DNA of 64,000 bases from Astropecten irregularis (taxonomy: Eukaryota; Echinodermata; Asteroidea; Paxillosida; Astropectinidae): assembly GCA_963971285.1 (NCBI GenBank), contig OZ020254.1:7006001-7070000 (forward strand), written 5' to 3'. The notes beneath the pieces were generated by a model. It had not been told where the DNA came from, did no database searches, and saw nothing but the letters and a program-made list of their open reading frames with translations. Position numbers and translations under genes: made by a program. Shown piece after piece: positions 20,389-35,300 of the stretch. The number at the start of each line of letters is the position of its first letter. Position 1 is the stretch's first letter.

Positions 20389-23300
20389 GTGAGATCTTGC
20401 ATTCTCAAAAATATTCTAACGTTAGGTCCAGCATATGACCTGTGTCTGTCCCGTTTTAATGAGTCATCACCTTTCATTTTCTCTTTCAATCTTATGAGAG
20501 CAGTATCCTATAACTTCAGCTAACCTTTTGTATGTAACGCTAACCATAATTTGTTTGTCATACCTTTATTCCTTTAATTTTAACCATGGTGCATGGAGCT
20601 CACCAAGACACCATAGCTCCATGATTTAACTGACCTTTCTTTTACAGGCAACAGATACTCTAGACGTTAGGCTAAGTTTTATGTCATCTGCTACCATCTT
20701 AAAGAGGTAATCATGATGGTACAATGCTAAACTGGTACGTATGATGTAGCCTATACTTGCTGCATCATGCACATATTGAAGGTCAATAAGTTACCCTTTG
20801 ACCTTTGGCCAATTGAGCTCTACTCAAATGACATCATGTACACGCTTATTCATAATATTTTGCTTTCACCCTGAATATATTTTTCTCAATTTGTTGTTGT
20901 GGTACCGTGGATTTTAGCATCAAATTCAAATTGTTACTTTTAATACATGTGCTGGACAATTATTTGAAATAAGCAGCTCTTCACCACATACCCTACCAAA
21001 TTTTGAAATAGCAATTAATATGTCCCTTGATCAAATGCAGCCTTTGTTAACCATGGGAAAGTGAGAAAGTTTTATATTAAAACACAACTAATAGGTAGTT
21101 ATGGTTTCTGTTGCCATTTCCTGCTGAAAAGGGGAACATTTATATGCTTGTTTTTCATAATAGTCGGCACTGAAAAGAGAAAGAAAAGCAAACTGGATAA
21201 ATCCTTAACTGCCTGCCATCCCACAATTTGCAGAGATGTTCATTGTGCAGTATGATTTTCTCATTCAGAAATAATTTTTTTTTGGTACATCATTAAGTGT
21301 AAGGACATACTGTATTTCTAGTTGTGGACATTCAGAGAGTAAAGTTAAGATGCAGTAAATACTTGGAGAAAATGCAGTATTGATTGCTTAAACACCTGTC
21401 ACCATATCATGGACACTCAAAAGTTGGCTGTCCATTATCACATAAAGGCCTTTTCAGGCTTAAGTCCTTTCAACATGATGAAGCCAACAAAGGTCTTGGA
21501 TGGTTCAACACAGATCGAACAAGTTACAACACAGCTTATTTTCACTAGAAGCTTTTTAGTTTCAGGTCCAGAACTCCAGATTATCAACTCTGGCTATGAC
21601 CAGGGTTGCTTAAATTCACATGATGGAAGGTCACATCAAAGTTTAGTTTGTATTGTATTGAAATGATAAACAAATGTTTGGAAAGGGTTCAACCAAATTG
21701 GTTGGACATTTGAAATACATATACCAAATACACTAGTAAGGGCACTAATAGGAACCCTCTGTATTTCTAGAGCTGCAGGTTTATTTCCATAGAAAGTGAC
21801 ATGCTGTCTATTTCAGAACAATATGGCTTGAGCGTCACAGAGGCTAGTATCAGGTTTCTAGTAACTGACTTTGTGCCGCTTTGAAAGTTCTTACTGGTAT
21901 TGGAATATCCTAGTAGAAAGGGGAACTTCAACTTGCTTTACCTCATCAGGAATGAAGTTGAAGCTGTGACAAGCAAGTCTATCTGTGACTGTTTTCTATA
22001 TCCACGAGACACCTTATTCCCTGTCTCATCTGCATGCTTACAAGCTGATGCACTTTGCTGAACACATACTGAACTTCAGATGCAACATTTCTACTAGACT
22101 GAACTTGATCTGTACAGGAGAATGGCACAGTCTTTGAGAATGAAACATATGCATTTTCTCTCCAATGTAAAATGTGTCTTGTTCTTTGTTTGAATTAGGG
22201 TAGGGAAACCTTAACCTTTTTTGGAATGAACCCTGGTTTGAGTTGACCTATAGTTTGACCCTCAAGCTAGATGATTTGCAGTTAGCTTTGAACAAGATCG
22301 GATTAATCTACAGCGTGAGATAATACCTGATACACACTGTACACTCTGAACACTGCACTTTGAGTGTGTCTACACATACTCTGTGCATAATGCTTGGTGA
22401 TTAATTTGGGGGTGTGCTGAATGAGCAAATAAGTGATTTTTGATCTGTGAACTTTACAAGAATAGGTATTATGCATCTCTCCTACAGGTAACGGGTGCAA
22501 AGTTCTACAATTATAGAAAGTACAATGCACAGCAAATTGATAATGGCCATATAATGTTGTATGAAGGTACACAGAACTGCAAATCTTGTTTAACTACCAT
22601 AACGGTCCATTCTTTTTTCTTATGGATATTTTGAGCTGGTCGACTCCTGTTTCTTGAAGTACACATAACCTAACTTGCAAGGCCATTGTACCATAGAGCA
22701 TGGGAACTTCCTTACTCTATGATTGTTCATACACTTTTAACTGTTGGACAAAAGCCCTTAAATGTTGAAAGGAGATTTACAATGTAATCTCTGAAAGCTG
22801 TTGCTGCTAACAGTGTGTTTACAGTGTGTTCTTTCTATTCAGTGGCCTCATGTTTTAACATGTGCCTGGGTCACATTGGTTATTGATCCTTATCTGTCTA
22901 TATTGGGGCTCCATTATATAACATGGCACAATACAGATGGTCTGTGGTCAAATATTTCCCAAGCCACCATGTGCATTTTAAAGGATATGTGTTTGCCTGC
23001 TAAGTATCTTCAGTGTACCTATTTTGCCCTGTCATGCACCATAAAAAGACATTTACATGCAATTTGTCAACAGGGTTACTGTAGCTAATTCTGCTATATA
23101 ATTGAATGGTAGAGTGCATACTCTGCAAAGCCATCAAGAAAATGGAGAAATACATGTGTACTTGTAACACTTGGCAGTTAGCAATGTGCTGACCCATTTT
23201 CTCTCACAATTTTTTTTACCTTAATACCTTGTTAATTTTTTTGTAAGGTCCTCATTTGTGAAACTTTTAGACAATGCTTTCTGATCCTCATTCGCGATGT

Positions 23301-26300
23301 CTAAAAATTGATTATTATCATCGTTTTGGAAATGGTGTCTCATTGAACATTCCTTTTGGATTCCTCTGTCAAGATTTTGGCTCATGGGTTGAATAATCAA
23401 ATGTATATAGGCTGCACTATGTGGAATGTCCACTCCAGACAAGCATGTGTGGAATCCGATTTAGAGTTCAACACACGTGAATTTTTGTGTGTGTGTGTAT
23501 GCAATGTGCAGCTGGAAGTAAACCTCTCTGAAAAATGAAAAGTTCTCTTATTTTAATTTTATATTTTCAGGACAATCTGAAAAGCTCCAAAAGCTGAAAG
23601 TGGTAAAAGACATTGCTGTCTGATTTGAATTTAAACAAAGCTTGGCCTGGTTATGTTCATGTACCTGGAAAATCGGCACAAATGAAGATGAAAGTGAAGT
23701 GATGAAATTGAAATTGATATAGGGCCATGTGCTTAACCGCATGCATGCGTAACCCCTAGGCCAAATTTGGCAACACTTAGGGAGTCCTGGAGCTGCAGTA
23801 AAACATACCATGACCTTGACACTTTTCCATAGGGCTGTGTAACCCCATTTCACCTTATTAGCATGATGTGTCATAACCTGCACATGGCTCAAACTCAAAG
23901 GAAAGCAGGGTGTAAGGGAAATGATTTTCAGTTTCAATTTTACTTTCTGAAGTGAATTACAAAGTGAAAAGTAAAATACAGTAGGCCTAATAATAAATAA
24001 ACGAGCATTTTTTTTTTAAATGTGTGACTTTTTATAGCATAAGAATGTATTTTCTGTCCAAATTATACAGTTTTGCTCTATCATGCAGAGACATTTGTTT
24101 TCTTTACGTGTGGCTTTTCATTCTTCATGTAGTCACTTCTACTATAGTACAGGCACTATACCTCAGGTGCATGTTTTATATAGCAGACATACTGGGTAAT
24201 CAATAATCAATAGCCTTTTCATTCACCCTGCACCAGTGCATTGGGTTTGTAAGACTTTTAAGAGGTCCACTGACTTAATTATTCAGTTGCTGTCTTAGAA
24301 TTAATAAATTCAGCAAACAAACGTATATAGGCCTACATTACAAGACATCTTTATTTGTTGACATAATTTACATATATACGCAGAGTTGTTTGTAAGGGCA
24401 GAGGCACTGACGTTTGTGGATACTTGAATATGCTGCACTCAGCATAGAAAACTCAGCCCCCAAATAAGGATCCATTTTATTTTTACTGGACAGGTACTCA
24501 CCTGAGCTGATAATGTCACCTTTATCTTGTTATTGGCCTATGTACATGTATGTGGGATCCCTGGCTATTTGAAATACCCTGTTTCATTCTTTTTACTGTA
24601 TTAATTTCAAGGATACAAATGCATGTTGGATATTGAGCCAATCAGCCAAGTACAAAAAGGTTGAAAATGCCCTTTATTATGAAATGTTGAAATTGTCTTG
24701 GAGGAATATTTGTTACCTACATACACCCTGTACATGTATCTCTTGTGACTGTGGTTGGCTCTTCACAAGTGACTGACATTGTGGAAATTTTTTTATAGTC
24801 AGTTCATGTGGTATAACAAATAGGAATCTACTGGAAAGGTTTAGGATTAGAATACATTCATTTGAAGGCATTACTTTAAAGTAAAGTGCAATAGGATCCC
24901 CTGTAGGTTGGCTCTTGCGTGCACTGTGGGGCTGCATCCTATAACATGTTAACCTCTAGTTACATTTCTCAAATACTTGCACAAGCCTTCACTACAGTAG
25001 TTACATCTGAGAGTACACGTGTACATTGAAATAGTACCAGCAGTACATACCATAAATTGTTTGGAGCCTACTTTCACAGACTTCAAGAGGGATCTAAATA
25101 TGACATGGAATTGCGTTACGTGTGCTGTTTCCTTGACATTAGCATTTAGACAGCTCAAACAGTTAAACTGGTGCTGAAAATGTCCATTGATGTGTGTGTG
25201 TATCTTGGTCTGAATAAATTGGAAGAAAAAAATACCTTAAATTAAGTCACATTGAATTAATTCCCATGGAGATTCGTGCGTAATTTTTATAGTTGTCAAA
25301 TAACCACAAGGGAAACTGACTGAATTTTTAAGTCATTGAAAAGTGAACAAAGACAAATTGGATTCAAATTGGCGACCTCCTGAATATTGTACAGGCGCTC
25401 TACCAACTGAGCCATCCAGCCCTACGTAATTTTTATATTATAGTTGGACCTTTTTTTAGAATGTTATCAGACATGCAACTTTTCCTCTTTTTACTTCACC
25501 CTTTGAAAAGTCATTGAAAATGCCATTGAAAAGGGAAAAACACTGTATAAAATATGGTAAAGATGGGAATTTCCTCTCTTTTTTTGGAAAGTCCAAGTTG
25601 CATGCCTGTGTTATGAAATTGGTTTGGAAGTTGTTTTTTCAAACTTCTTCTCACCTAGAGTAACTTCTACCATGGATGTTTCTAGTTTAATTTGTACTCT
25701 TTTTCTGATTTCTTTGTTTTTGTTTTGTAGGAGCGTGCCGGGCAGAATGCTGGGGTAGACCCTATGAACAGTATGAAGCTCTCTTCTCTGGAGCACCAGC
25801 TATTTGACATCATGCGAGGCACAGAAAACTCTATGGACCACTACACTCGAAACTCATGTGAGTATTCTTCTGTGTCACTCATTGTGACAGACTTCTTTGT
25901 ACCGTATAGCTAAATTCAGCGAAATGGAAGTAAGGCAGGGTTGACTGATTTCCTAAAACCGCTTCATAACAGGCATATTATTTTTAATCGTCACTCCACC
26001 CACACCGTTATGTACTAATGGCCCAATTTGTTGGTGAAAAATTTCCATTGTGAGAGATGGCAGCATTTGCAGCAGATCACTGGATGGATGAGTGTGTCAG
26101 TAGCCATTTTCAGCTCATCTGTCCACTAATAATCCCCTGGATAACTGGATAATCCCCAGGGCCATTTATTTACAGATAGGTGACCCTGACAGCAAGTTTT
26201 GGACTCTGTCTGCAGTGATGCTGTCCCTTAATTAATCCTCTATAGGTCCCCAAACCTCTTGATGCCTTGTGGGTGGTACTTAAAAGTACCGATAGCTGAA

Positions 26301-29300
26301 AAGTTTTTAGCAGGCACGTGTGCACACAACGAAAAAGTGTGATTGCGATTATTTTTTGGCATGTCCACACAGGCAGAAAACTGGCAACCCAAATCGCACC
26401 AGTACGATTTCGTAATCCTACTGCGCATGCACAACTTTACCTAAAGTTGACCTGCATTCAGTGCTACGTGTGCGACAAACTGATATGGTAGTTTTATGCA
26501 CAATGTGCTGTGGCAGAAACTTTATATAACGTGCGCGCCTTTCATGATAGGATACTAAAACTCAGGCAGCAAATGTTTGCGATTATTTGTAAAAAGACGT
26601 ACTTCAAATCACGATTAGGCCTACATTGTTTTTGTAGAACGAAGAAAAAGGTTTTTGAATCGCACCACACGTCGGCCTAATCACGATTATTTGGGTGTGT
26701 GAATGGGCCTAGTCCCAACACTAGTGAGTGGTTGGGGAACAATGTCAAGCCTACAGTCTTTAAAATTCACTTGTGCGTCTACGTCTTCAGCAGTCAGCCG
26801 TTTAAGGGCCAACTCTTGCTGCGTAGCGTACTAAGACATCTGAATCATCCATCTTGTTAGTAGGTTGAATTGGGTGCACGGCCACAGTGCATGCATTAAC
26901 ACTGTTGTGATCATAGTCTGCACCGCATTGAGCATTTTAAACCTCATCTTGGATTTCTGGCCACTAAAGTTTTATACTGACCTTCTCACCTAAGGGCTTG
27001 CATCCATCAACCATAAATCAATTTGGAAAATGTTGGCACTTGAAGACATCATCTACAGTAATGCTGTCATTATTGGGAGTTGGGACTCTTTCAACAAGGT
27101 CTGGTCCTGTGCCAATGTGCTCTTGTCTTAGCTGTTCACTGTCAATGAAACCGTATACAAGTTACAACTGTACATGTACTCGCAGCTTACCTGCTTTAAT
27201 CTAATTAAACAATAAAAGCAGTTTGGTCTTACACTCCATTTAAAATTAAGCTGCATTTTCAGACAAAATGACACAAATGTTAAATTGGTTTTATCAATGA
27301 TCATGCAGCTGCGCCCTAAATAATTAGTGCTTAAATAAAAAAAAACATCCATAAACAACAAAATGTCCTAAATTTTTAATAAAAAGAAATTAAACCCTAT
27401 TGATTTTCCTAAACCATCAGTGGAGGTTTGCATTTTCCCTGCTTTGTAATAGTCATCTGTGACCCAATTTAAAAATAGAACACATGGCGTGTTGCTGTCT
27501 AGGCTGCTTTGGGGGAGTCCTTGGAATCCAGCTGTTTATAGATTCATTCAAATGCCATCTTGGAGGAGAACATTCATTCACTGGTTCCCAGGGAGTAATT
27601 TTACCATGAGAATCATTTCTGAATTCAATACACAATAACCTTTTATTAAGAAGCTCATAATTTGGTTATCTGAGCAAATTATTGAATTGTTTTGTTTTTA
27701 ATCTGTTCCTTCAGCCAAAATTCAATCCATTACAATGTACATACACTGTATGTAAGCACATGCAACTGCCACGTCATCTTGATGGAAATTCATTTGGCCT
27801 CAAATTCCACACCATAATGTACAACTAAAAGTGCTAAAGACCACCATCTTGTAAAACTGTCTTGCACGGGTTATTAATTTTTGCATAGTTGAAACAAAGC
27901 CTAGATGGTAACTGGACAGCAGTTCATATTACAAGTAATATGATTGAATTCAAAATTGAAATGGAATAGAGAAAAGGAAGCTGATAGGCCTACTGCCTAC
28001 ACCATGATCTGTATCACCTTACTGCATGTCCTTGCTTTTTAATTTGCATTTATTTATTATGGACAGAAAGATGTACATGTATGTATTAGGTTTGTTACCT
28101 GTGTATGTAAATTTATTCAGGTTCTCAAAAAGACAGAGTGTTGTCTCAAAGTCTGAAGTGCAGGCCTTGGGTAACATTCTTAAAAGGGCAGGGCAATTTT
28201 CTTGAGTTATGAGCATGTTCATGTAGTAAAGGGCACTTCTATTAAAACACGAAAATGCCCATGGGAACATTGTAGGAGGCATCAAGACAAAAACCAGTTG
28301 GCAGTGCTATTGGAGAGCAATTGTAAAATTAAATCCCCCCCAATCTCATAAAAGGCCTCTGCTAATTGCATTGAGGCCCCTTCATTCCCCAGAAGACTAC
28401 TTATGTCCTTTTTCAATTTGGATTAGAAATTGTGATAGAAATCAAGTATAATATCAAACGTTACTCATAGATTTGAGTGGTATTGCATGATCTACCCTTA
28501 TGGAGCTCTTGTTGGTAAGCATTCTCAGGACCTGACCTGCCATTGTCAGAGCATTGTTAGAGGGACAGCATTGTGTTTAAAGTCCTTTATCTTATTTGTT
28601 TCTAGTGGGAGGAGTCGTTCATTGAGATAGGGTTTATCATTTGGCTCAGTTAAAAGAAGCATAGAGCCTTTTTGATTAATTCAATTAGTTTGCTTAACAA
28701 CACAATGCATAAAACATATTATAAATTGAAATTGTACAATGCCCTGTAGTCAATTTAGGGACAAGTGTGAACCTCAACTGGGTTTAAACCACAATACCAC
28801 ATCCAATGTACCGGTATACTATAAAATGAAATTTTATGTACCTTGAAGAGTTCTATTTTAATGTGGCACGTGGCAGCCTGTGATGTGCTGACTTTGTAAG
28901 TTTATGGTAAAGAGACCGCAGATTAAAGGGCAATGTAGATTTGTTTAGTTTAATTTTGGTATGCTAGCGTGCCCACACCAAGCCTAATAGTGACTCTAGG
29001 CGAGTCTCTTATTAGTATGTAGTCTTGTAGCTGGTCAGTAAAAAAACACAGCAACTGTAGAAACCTTATTAATGGGGCAGTTAGTTTTCATCATGTTCAC
29101 TTGGTCATGAAAGCAAATTTGCCTCATTTGCGGAGCTGTATGTTTTTCGAAGCATTTGTCTCTCACATGTTTGTCAGGAACAGGGAAATGCTGTATGTTT
29201 TTGAAAGTTTTAGAGTTGCCATGTTTCTGTTCATTTTTCTTTTGTTACAAGTTTGATTCATTTTGGAGCCCTTTAAATTTCCTTATCATTTGTTAAAATA

Positions 29301-32300
29301 TTGTTTATTTTAATATTATTATTATGGCCTATATTTTGTTTGTGTATAAATACTGTACTTGCTAATTTTTTGGAGGGTGGGGGGCGGGGAAGGGGCTATG
29401 ATTTTTGGAACTCCTTGAAAGTCATTGCTTGAGGACATAAGACCATGCACATGTGCATGCATGTAAATGAAGTAGGCCTACAACATTTACATACACACTA
29501 TATTGATGATAACAGGATTTGTTTTCATTGATTGTTTGACTGAAAATTTTCTTTGGCAAACTATCTGTACACGTTTGTATTATAATTCAGTTCCGTAAGT
29601 TGCTATGAAACGTGAAGTGTTTATGCCTCTTTGCACTCATAGACAGGTGTACATTGCAATTTGCTTTTTCTCTATTTAGGTTTCTGCAATAATGTATTCT
29701 GCTGATTTTGAATATTGGTCAAATTTTTACTCCCATATTGAATTACTTTCGCAAATTTGCAAAGCAATGACATTTCCAATGATATTATTTAGACTCCATA
29801 TGTGTAGGCCACAAACCATCATCTCACATACTGTATGTACAATATATCCTTCTGACCCCAAATTGCAATGGCATACATGTATTAAATTTATAATGCATGC
29901 AGATTATACTAGGGGCATATTACATCATGTATGTATGTACATGTACATGTATGCCTATGTGTTACATGTACATGTACAATGTACATGTCCATGTCCAGGA
30001 ATAGGAAATAACTCACTAATTTGGGTGTTTTTCTGCAGTGCCTTACACTGCCTTTTGAGTTTTATGTTCTTGAAATTTTTTGTGTCCAGTATTAAACACA
30101 TCTATCCTGTTTCCATTACAGAAAATAAGTTGTTTCCTAAAGAACAAATTGCATGTTTCCCATGTTAATTATTACATGATGGTTGCCTCGCACTGCAGCC
30201 AGACTGCTAGTATGCTAATGTAAATTGATGAGTACCGACTACAAACGGTATTGCCAACAGCTTGCGTCATTACTTTATGCATTATGCGTGGGAGAGATTT
30301 AATGCCCCGCAGTTTGAAATTTACAGATTTATTTCTGTTTCTGATGCAACAAGTTTCCTCACTAATTGTGGAAGGGCTTTGGGTCGCAATACTTGCACAT
30401 TTTTTGCTGCTTCATATTCTTCATGGATCATTGCATGCAGACGTGTACTACTTTAATATGGACAGCCTCCACTAAACAATCATCTTTCCCCCAGGGAGTA
30501 ATACTGAGCTGCTGTTACATAACTCCTCATTATACAGTGTAATCTATCATTTAGTTTGAAAGAAATCTATCTTCTGCATGTACACAGTATGTTTACCCTT
30601 GAGTTTAAAAATTACACAAATGGTTTGTAATTTGTTGTGTGGACATAAAACCTCGTCACACGTTAATTAAGGACCATTATCATTTAAATGTACAGTACAC
30701 GGAGTCATGGACAGTGTAGGTTGGAAGTAAATGTCTATATTTTATGATAATGTCAACTTTCTGTATACGACGTGACAATATGGTACACAATTACAGCAAG
30801 ATCTCATTAGCATTCTGTGCTTGTGCATCGTAGGCTGTATTTGCAATGCATTGATCAAAATACTCTTGTTAGGTTCTGCCCTGTTCACTCGTAACTGTGT
30901 GCATTATTAAACAAAAAAGACAGAAAAGGGAATTTGGATGCATGTGCCAAACCTTCCATTGGTAAGCCCCCACTAGTATGAAATGTAAGAAAAATATAAA
31001 AAAATACATTTTCTTTAATACCAGTAATAAACTGAGCACTGCAAACTGTTTATATTAATATGAAGTAATGACCTGTAATCGCTTAGAGTTAAGTTTAATA
31101 GGAGGGCCTGGCATTTTGATCTTAGTAGGATCTTTCTTAAAGGCTTTTATGTTTTACTGGTAGATTTTTACAGGATTGCCAAGACTCCAAAGCATTATTG
31201 TTACATGTAGGCCCAACATTTTGCTTGGAAAGCTTACTTCTTTAAGAATTACATGAAATATTTATGTGAAATAATTTCCTGCAAGATGCTATCATGTTCA
31301 AGAAAAATCCATTTGAAAACTAAGTAGCAACATACATATGTACATCATTGTGGGCATCAGAATCTCAAGGCCAGTGTAGCCAAATCACTAATGCCCAACT
31401 AGTGGTGCTTGTTGTACCTGTAGCCCTGTACATAATGAATTTGCAGATCATCAACATAATAAATCTTGGCCACTAATAATATGTAATTTTATAGCATACA
31501 GACTCTTTATTTTTAGATTTAGCTGTTCATATCCGTAATGAGTTCGTGGAAGCATATGCAAATTTGTACTTTTGGGTTGATTCTTTCGTCTCTTAAATTA
31601 TCTTTATTTGCTATTGAAGCTTAGTCCATTAGGACTATACATGGTGTACATGTGTACAATAATTCAAATAGAGCAGTCTCGCTGGCCTTAAGCATGATTT
31701 TGCCTATCAAATGAATTACCTGTATGCAAAATTGGTCTAATGGATAAAAAGTGCATACACTCTATGTATTCTTTTAGTAATGATGTGATATGACCTAATG
31801 TACCATTATTTTGTGTAATGCCCTTCATTTATTGCATGCATTGTACAAGTTTTTATATTCCCTTAATAAAAAATAGGAATTGTATATAGATAAAATACTC
31901 CTGAAAGGCATGCAAAGAAAAGATAGCTTTATGTTTTAAGATTATACACACGTATGTAATTTAAAGTTGGTGAACCTCTGTATACCCATCACCCAGTTAC
32001 TCGTATTAAGATTTATTTGGTTAGGCCAATGTACAAATGTACAGTGCATGGACAGTCATGTGATTACCATCCTGTTCCAAAGTGCAACTGTGATACACAA
32101 TAAGGGGAAAGAAAAAACCAATGAGAAGTATTATGGTGATATACTTTCAACTTTGTCTCCCACTGAAAAAGTCTGTTGCCAATAGAATATGTTTTGGAAG
32201 GTGATTATGACAAAATCAGGCTGCGACTTGGGTTGCATCTGTGCTCTGAACAGCTTGGGTGCAGTGTGTATTTTATAATGTTCCAAGGCAATATTGACTC

Positions 32301-35300
32301 TTGACATATGACCTTGTTGTACATTGTCATGTATGCATTGAATTTTGTATAGGTACCTGTACATAAATAATATTGTACTCATACTGAAAAAAAACATCGC
32401 AGTTTTATACCATTGATAGATCTTAGAACTCCTATTTGATTTTCTGAGGTACATGTAATAACACTTTGTGTGAAACTCCACATTTTTAGTAAATAAAAAT
32501 TTTGCAAGTAGGCCTATACATAATTTTTTCATTTACATGTACTGTACATTATACAGTGTAATGTATCCATATGTACACTACATGTAGTTCTCCCTATACA
32601 CTGTATGCAGTATAATTACACACTAAATGTATATATCATACGCCGGTACATGTTAGCCTGTTTGTGATCACATTGCAGTAAATTTGATAAGAATATATAA
32701 TCTGACCTCCTGCAGTTGTATGCCAGTCTGGCAGTGTAAACATGTATATCGTGCTATCTCTATGGTACCATTTATAGATATTGCTGAATAGTAATATAGA
32801 ATTTAATTACATAAATTATTATGGGGCACTGATGTACATGCTGGCATGAATTGCCATGAAAAACCAATTTATATCAATCATGTGTACAGTATGTATCTTT
32901 ATATGAGCTTTTTGGACATATGGTATGGAACATGCTATGTTGTAAGAGAACAAATCATGTAATTCATGGAAATATGAAGTGGAATAAATTATCAAAAGGA
33001 GTTCCTTAAATTTGTTTTCTAATGACAAAAAAAAATTGTCACATGTTCGGAAGAAATAAATTAGATTTAAATATTCACATATTAATGTGGGTAAATAACA
33101 CATACATGTACACGTATGTTAAAATAAATTTTTGTAACATTTAATGCAAGGACGTGTTACATTGTAGTAACGCAAGTACAGTTCTCATTATAATTCATGT
33201 GAGGCCACCAGCAAGAACTAGTATCCGTTCTGGCCAGTTACTATACCAAACAAACGCACTATGCGTAAACACATGGAGGTGTGGACACTGAGACAGCCTT
33301 GCAATCAATACTCAACCTCCGTCAGGCCGTAATTACGAACCCAGAATTAACCCGTGCTGAAAGGCTTCACCATTGACGTCATCCTGTGGCTTTGATAAAC
33401 AAGCAATCCCTCAGCTGAAAGGAGGCAGGGAGGGAGTTCCTCCGTCTGGATGTGCATGTACATGTACATCGAAAACAGAATAATTTAATATGCATTCCTA
33501 TCATATTTGTTACATTAATTTCTAAATAATTAGAATTGCTGTCTTGGATGCAATATTTTAAACAAATTCCTCAGTATTCAATTAATTTCATCCGGTTTGT
33601 TTTGGATATCCCTTTTTTAATTTCATCTTACTCTTGATGCGGCTAATATCAATTTTTTATTTATGAAATTAATGATGAGCTTTCATACAGGTTCATGTAG
33701 GCCCTTGTTAATATACATGTACATCCTCTTCATTGCTAATATTACTTGTGTACAAGTGAACATGAAAATGAAAGTACCAGTTGGTTTTATTCAATTCACA
33801 GACTGTGCTCTCAGTTATGTCGGTCTGGTGTACATACACGCATGTCATTAGTCCATTCCAAATGTGATTGTTGAAAAATTGCAGGGTTAGGGTACAAATG
33901 CAAATTTATTGGAAGAAAGTAACACTTATTAAATTTGCGTAGGCCTTCATGTACATGGACATTTTGTACATACTGAGTTACTGACCAATTAAACTGTACA
34001 TACTGTACATGTATATTGATGCCAATGCATTCATACATTATGTTTGCATTGATCAGTGTGTAGATGTACAGGCATATTTTGTACTGTGTATCTAGCCTAA
34101 TATCCCTAATTGTACAATTCCTTTATTAAACAAGTGCTGTATATTTACTTGTAAAGGCAGATAATGCAGATCTTAAGGGATTTTGTTTTAATTTATTTTT
34201 AAGCAAGGAAAACATCCTAAGAGGAAAGTGTAGTGGCAGAATGATATTCACCGAATGGAATAATTTTCTTTCTTTTGTTTTTTTTTAGACGAAGCAGTTT
34301 CATTATTTAAAAGCCACAATTTTAGTTCAAGGGCTGCGGGTCACCGTGATACACACACCGGCCTCCAAAGCTCATTATGCACACACCTTGCTCAATATGC
34401 TGTACAGCGCTGTCAATATCAGCCCACTCCATAATGATAATTTGGGTCTTTGTATTAACCACCAAGGTGTGAGAAATGCACAAAGGCTTGCATAGAATTC
34501 CACCAGCTGGTGATTTAATTACATGTACATGTATGGGACCCCAGTCATTTGCATTATGTGTACTGAGGTTTGTTGTAAATTTCAAGGTGATGTCCTGAGT
34601 GATTGAGAATTTCATTTAGGCTTATATGATATGAATACACTGTACAGTTTTTACATGCATGTAGACATACATTGTACAGCCGTGCAGTAAGTGTACATTT
34701 ATATGTAAATTGGAAAAATTATAATTTTGGTCAGCTGGATTGGTTAATGTATAATTTAAAAATGAAGAATGTTATTTTTTATTTTCAGTATGTAAAAAGT
34801 TACTGAAATGGCAATTTCCTCATAAAAATATATAAGTTTCAATTCCTTGGGAAAAAATCTCGCATCAATTTTACAGTCGTTTTTTTTTTTACAGTTGAAA
34901 TTTTCCGCCTTTAGTTTTTATAGTCTCTTATCGCAACTTCTCATTAAAAATTATTGGCGACAGACGCCATAACTTGGTAAATGCACATACATGCGCATTG
35001 CACATCATATACACACCATATACAATTATACAAAGCTCTGTACATGAACACTGTTCATTAAATATAAAATCTTAGCATGTACATATGTACATGTATGTAA
35101 TAATGTACAGCATACAAACAACGTATCTGTAACAATTACATATAAACATTAACTGAAACCAAAAGAAATATTCCACATTATTCAAATTCAGAATTCAACA
35201 TGCCAAACAGTTGGATGAATGTAGTGATATTTTATGAAAGATTTGAAGAAATATTATAGAACTATTCCTGAGCTGTGGAAGCAAAAATGGCTGCATTTAT

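Noticed and set aside
29692-30168. 158-codon open frame in CPEB intron 2
   Set aside because: Composition follows the TACATG repeats (runs of MYMYAYV), no domain is recognisable and it sits in an intron with no splice support.
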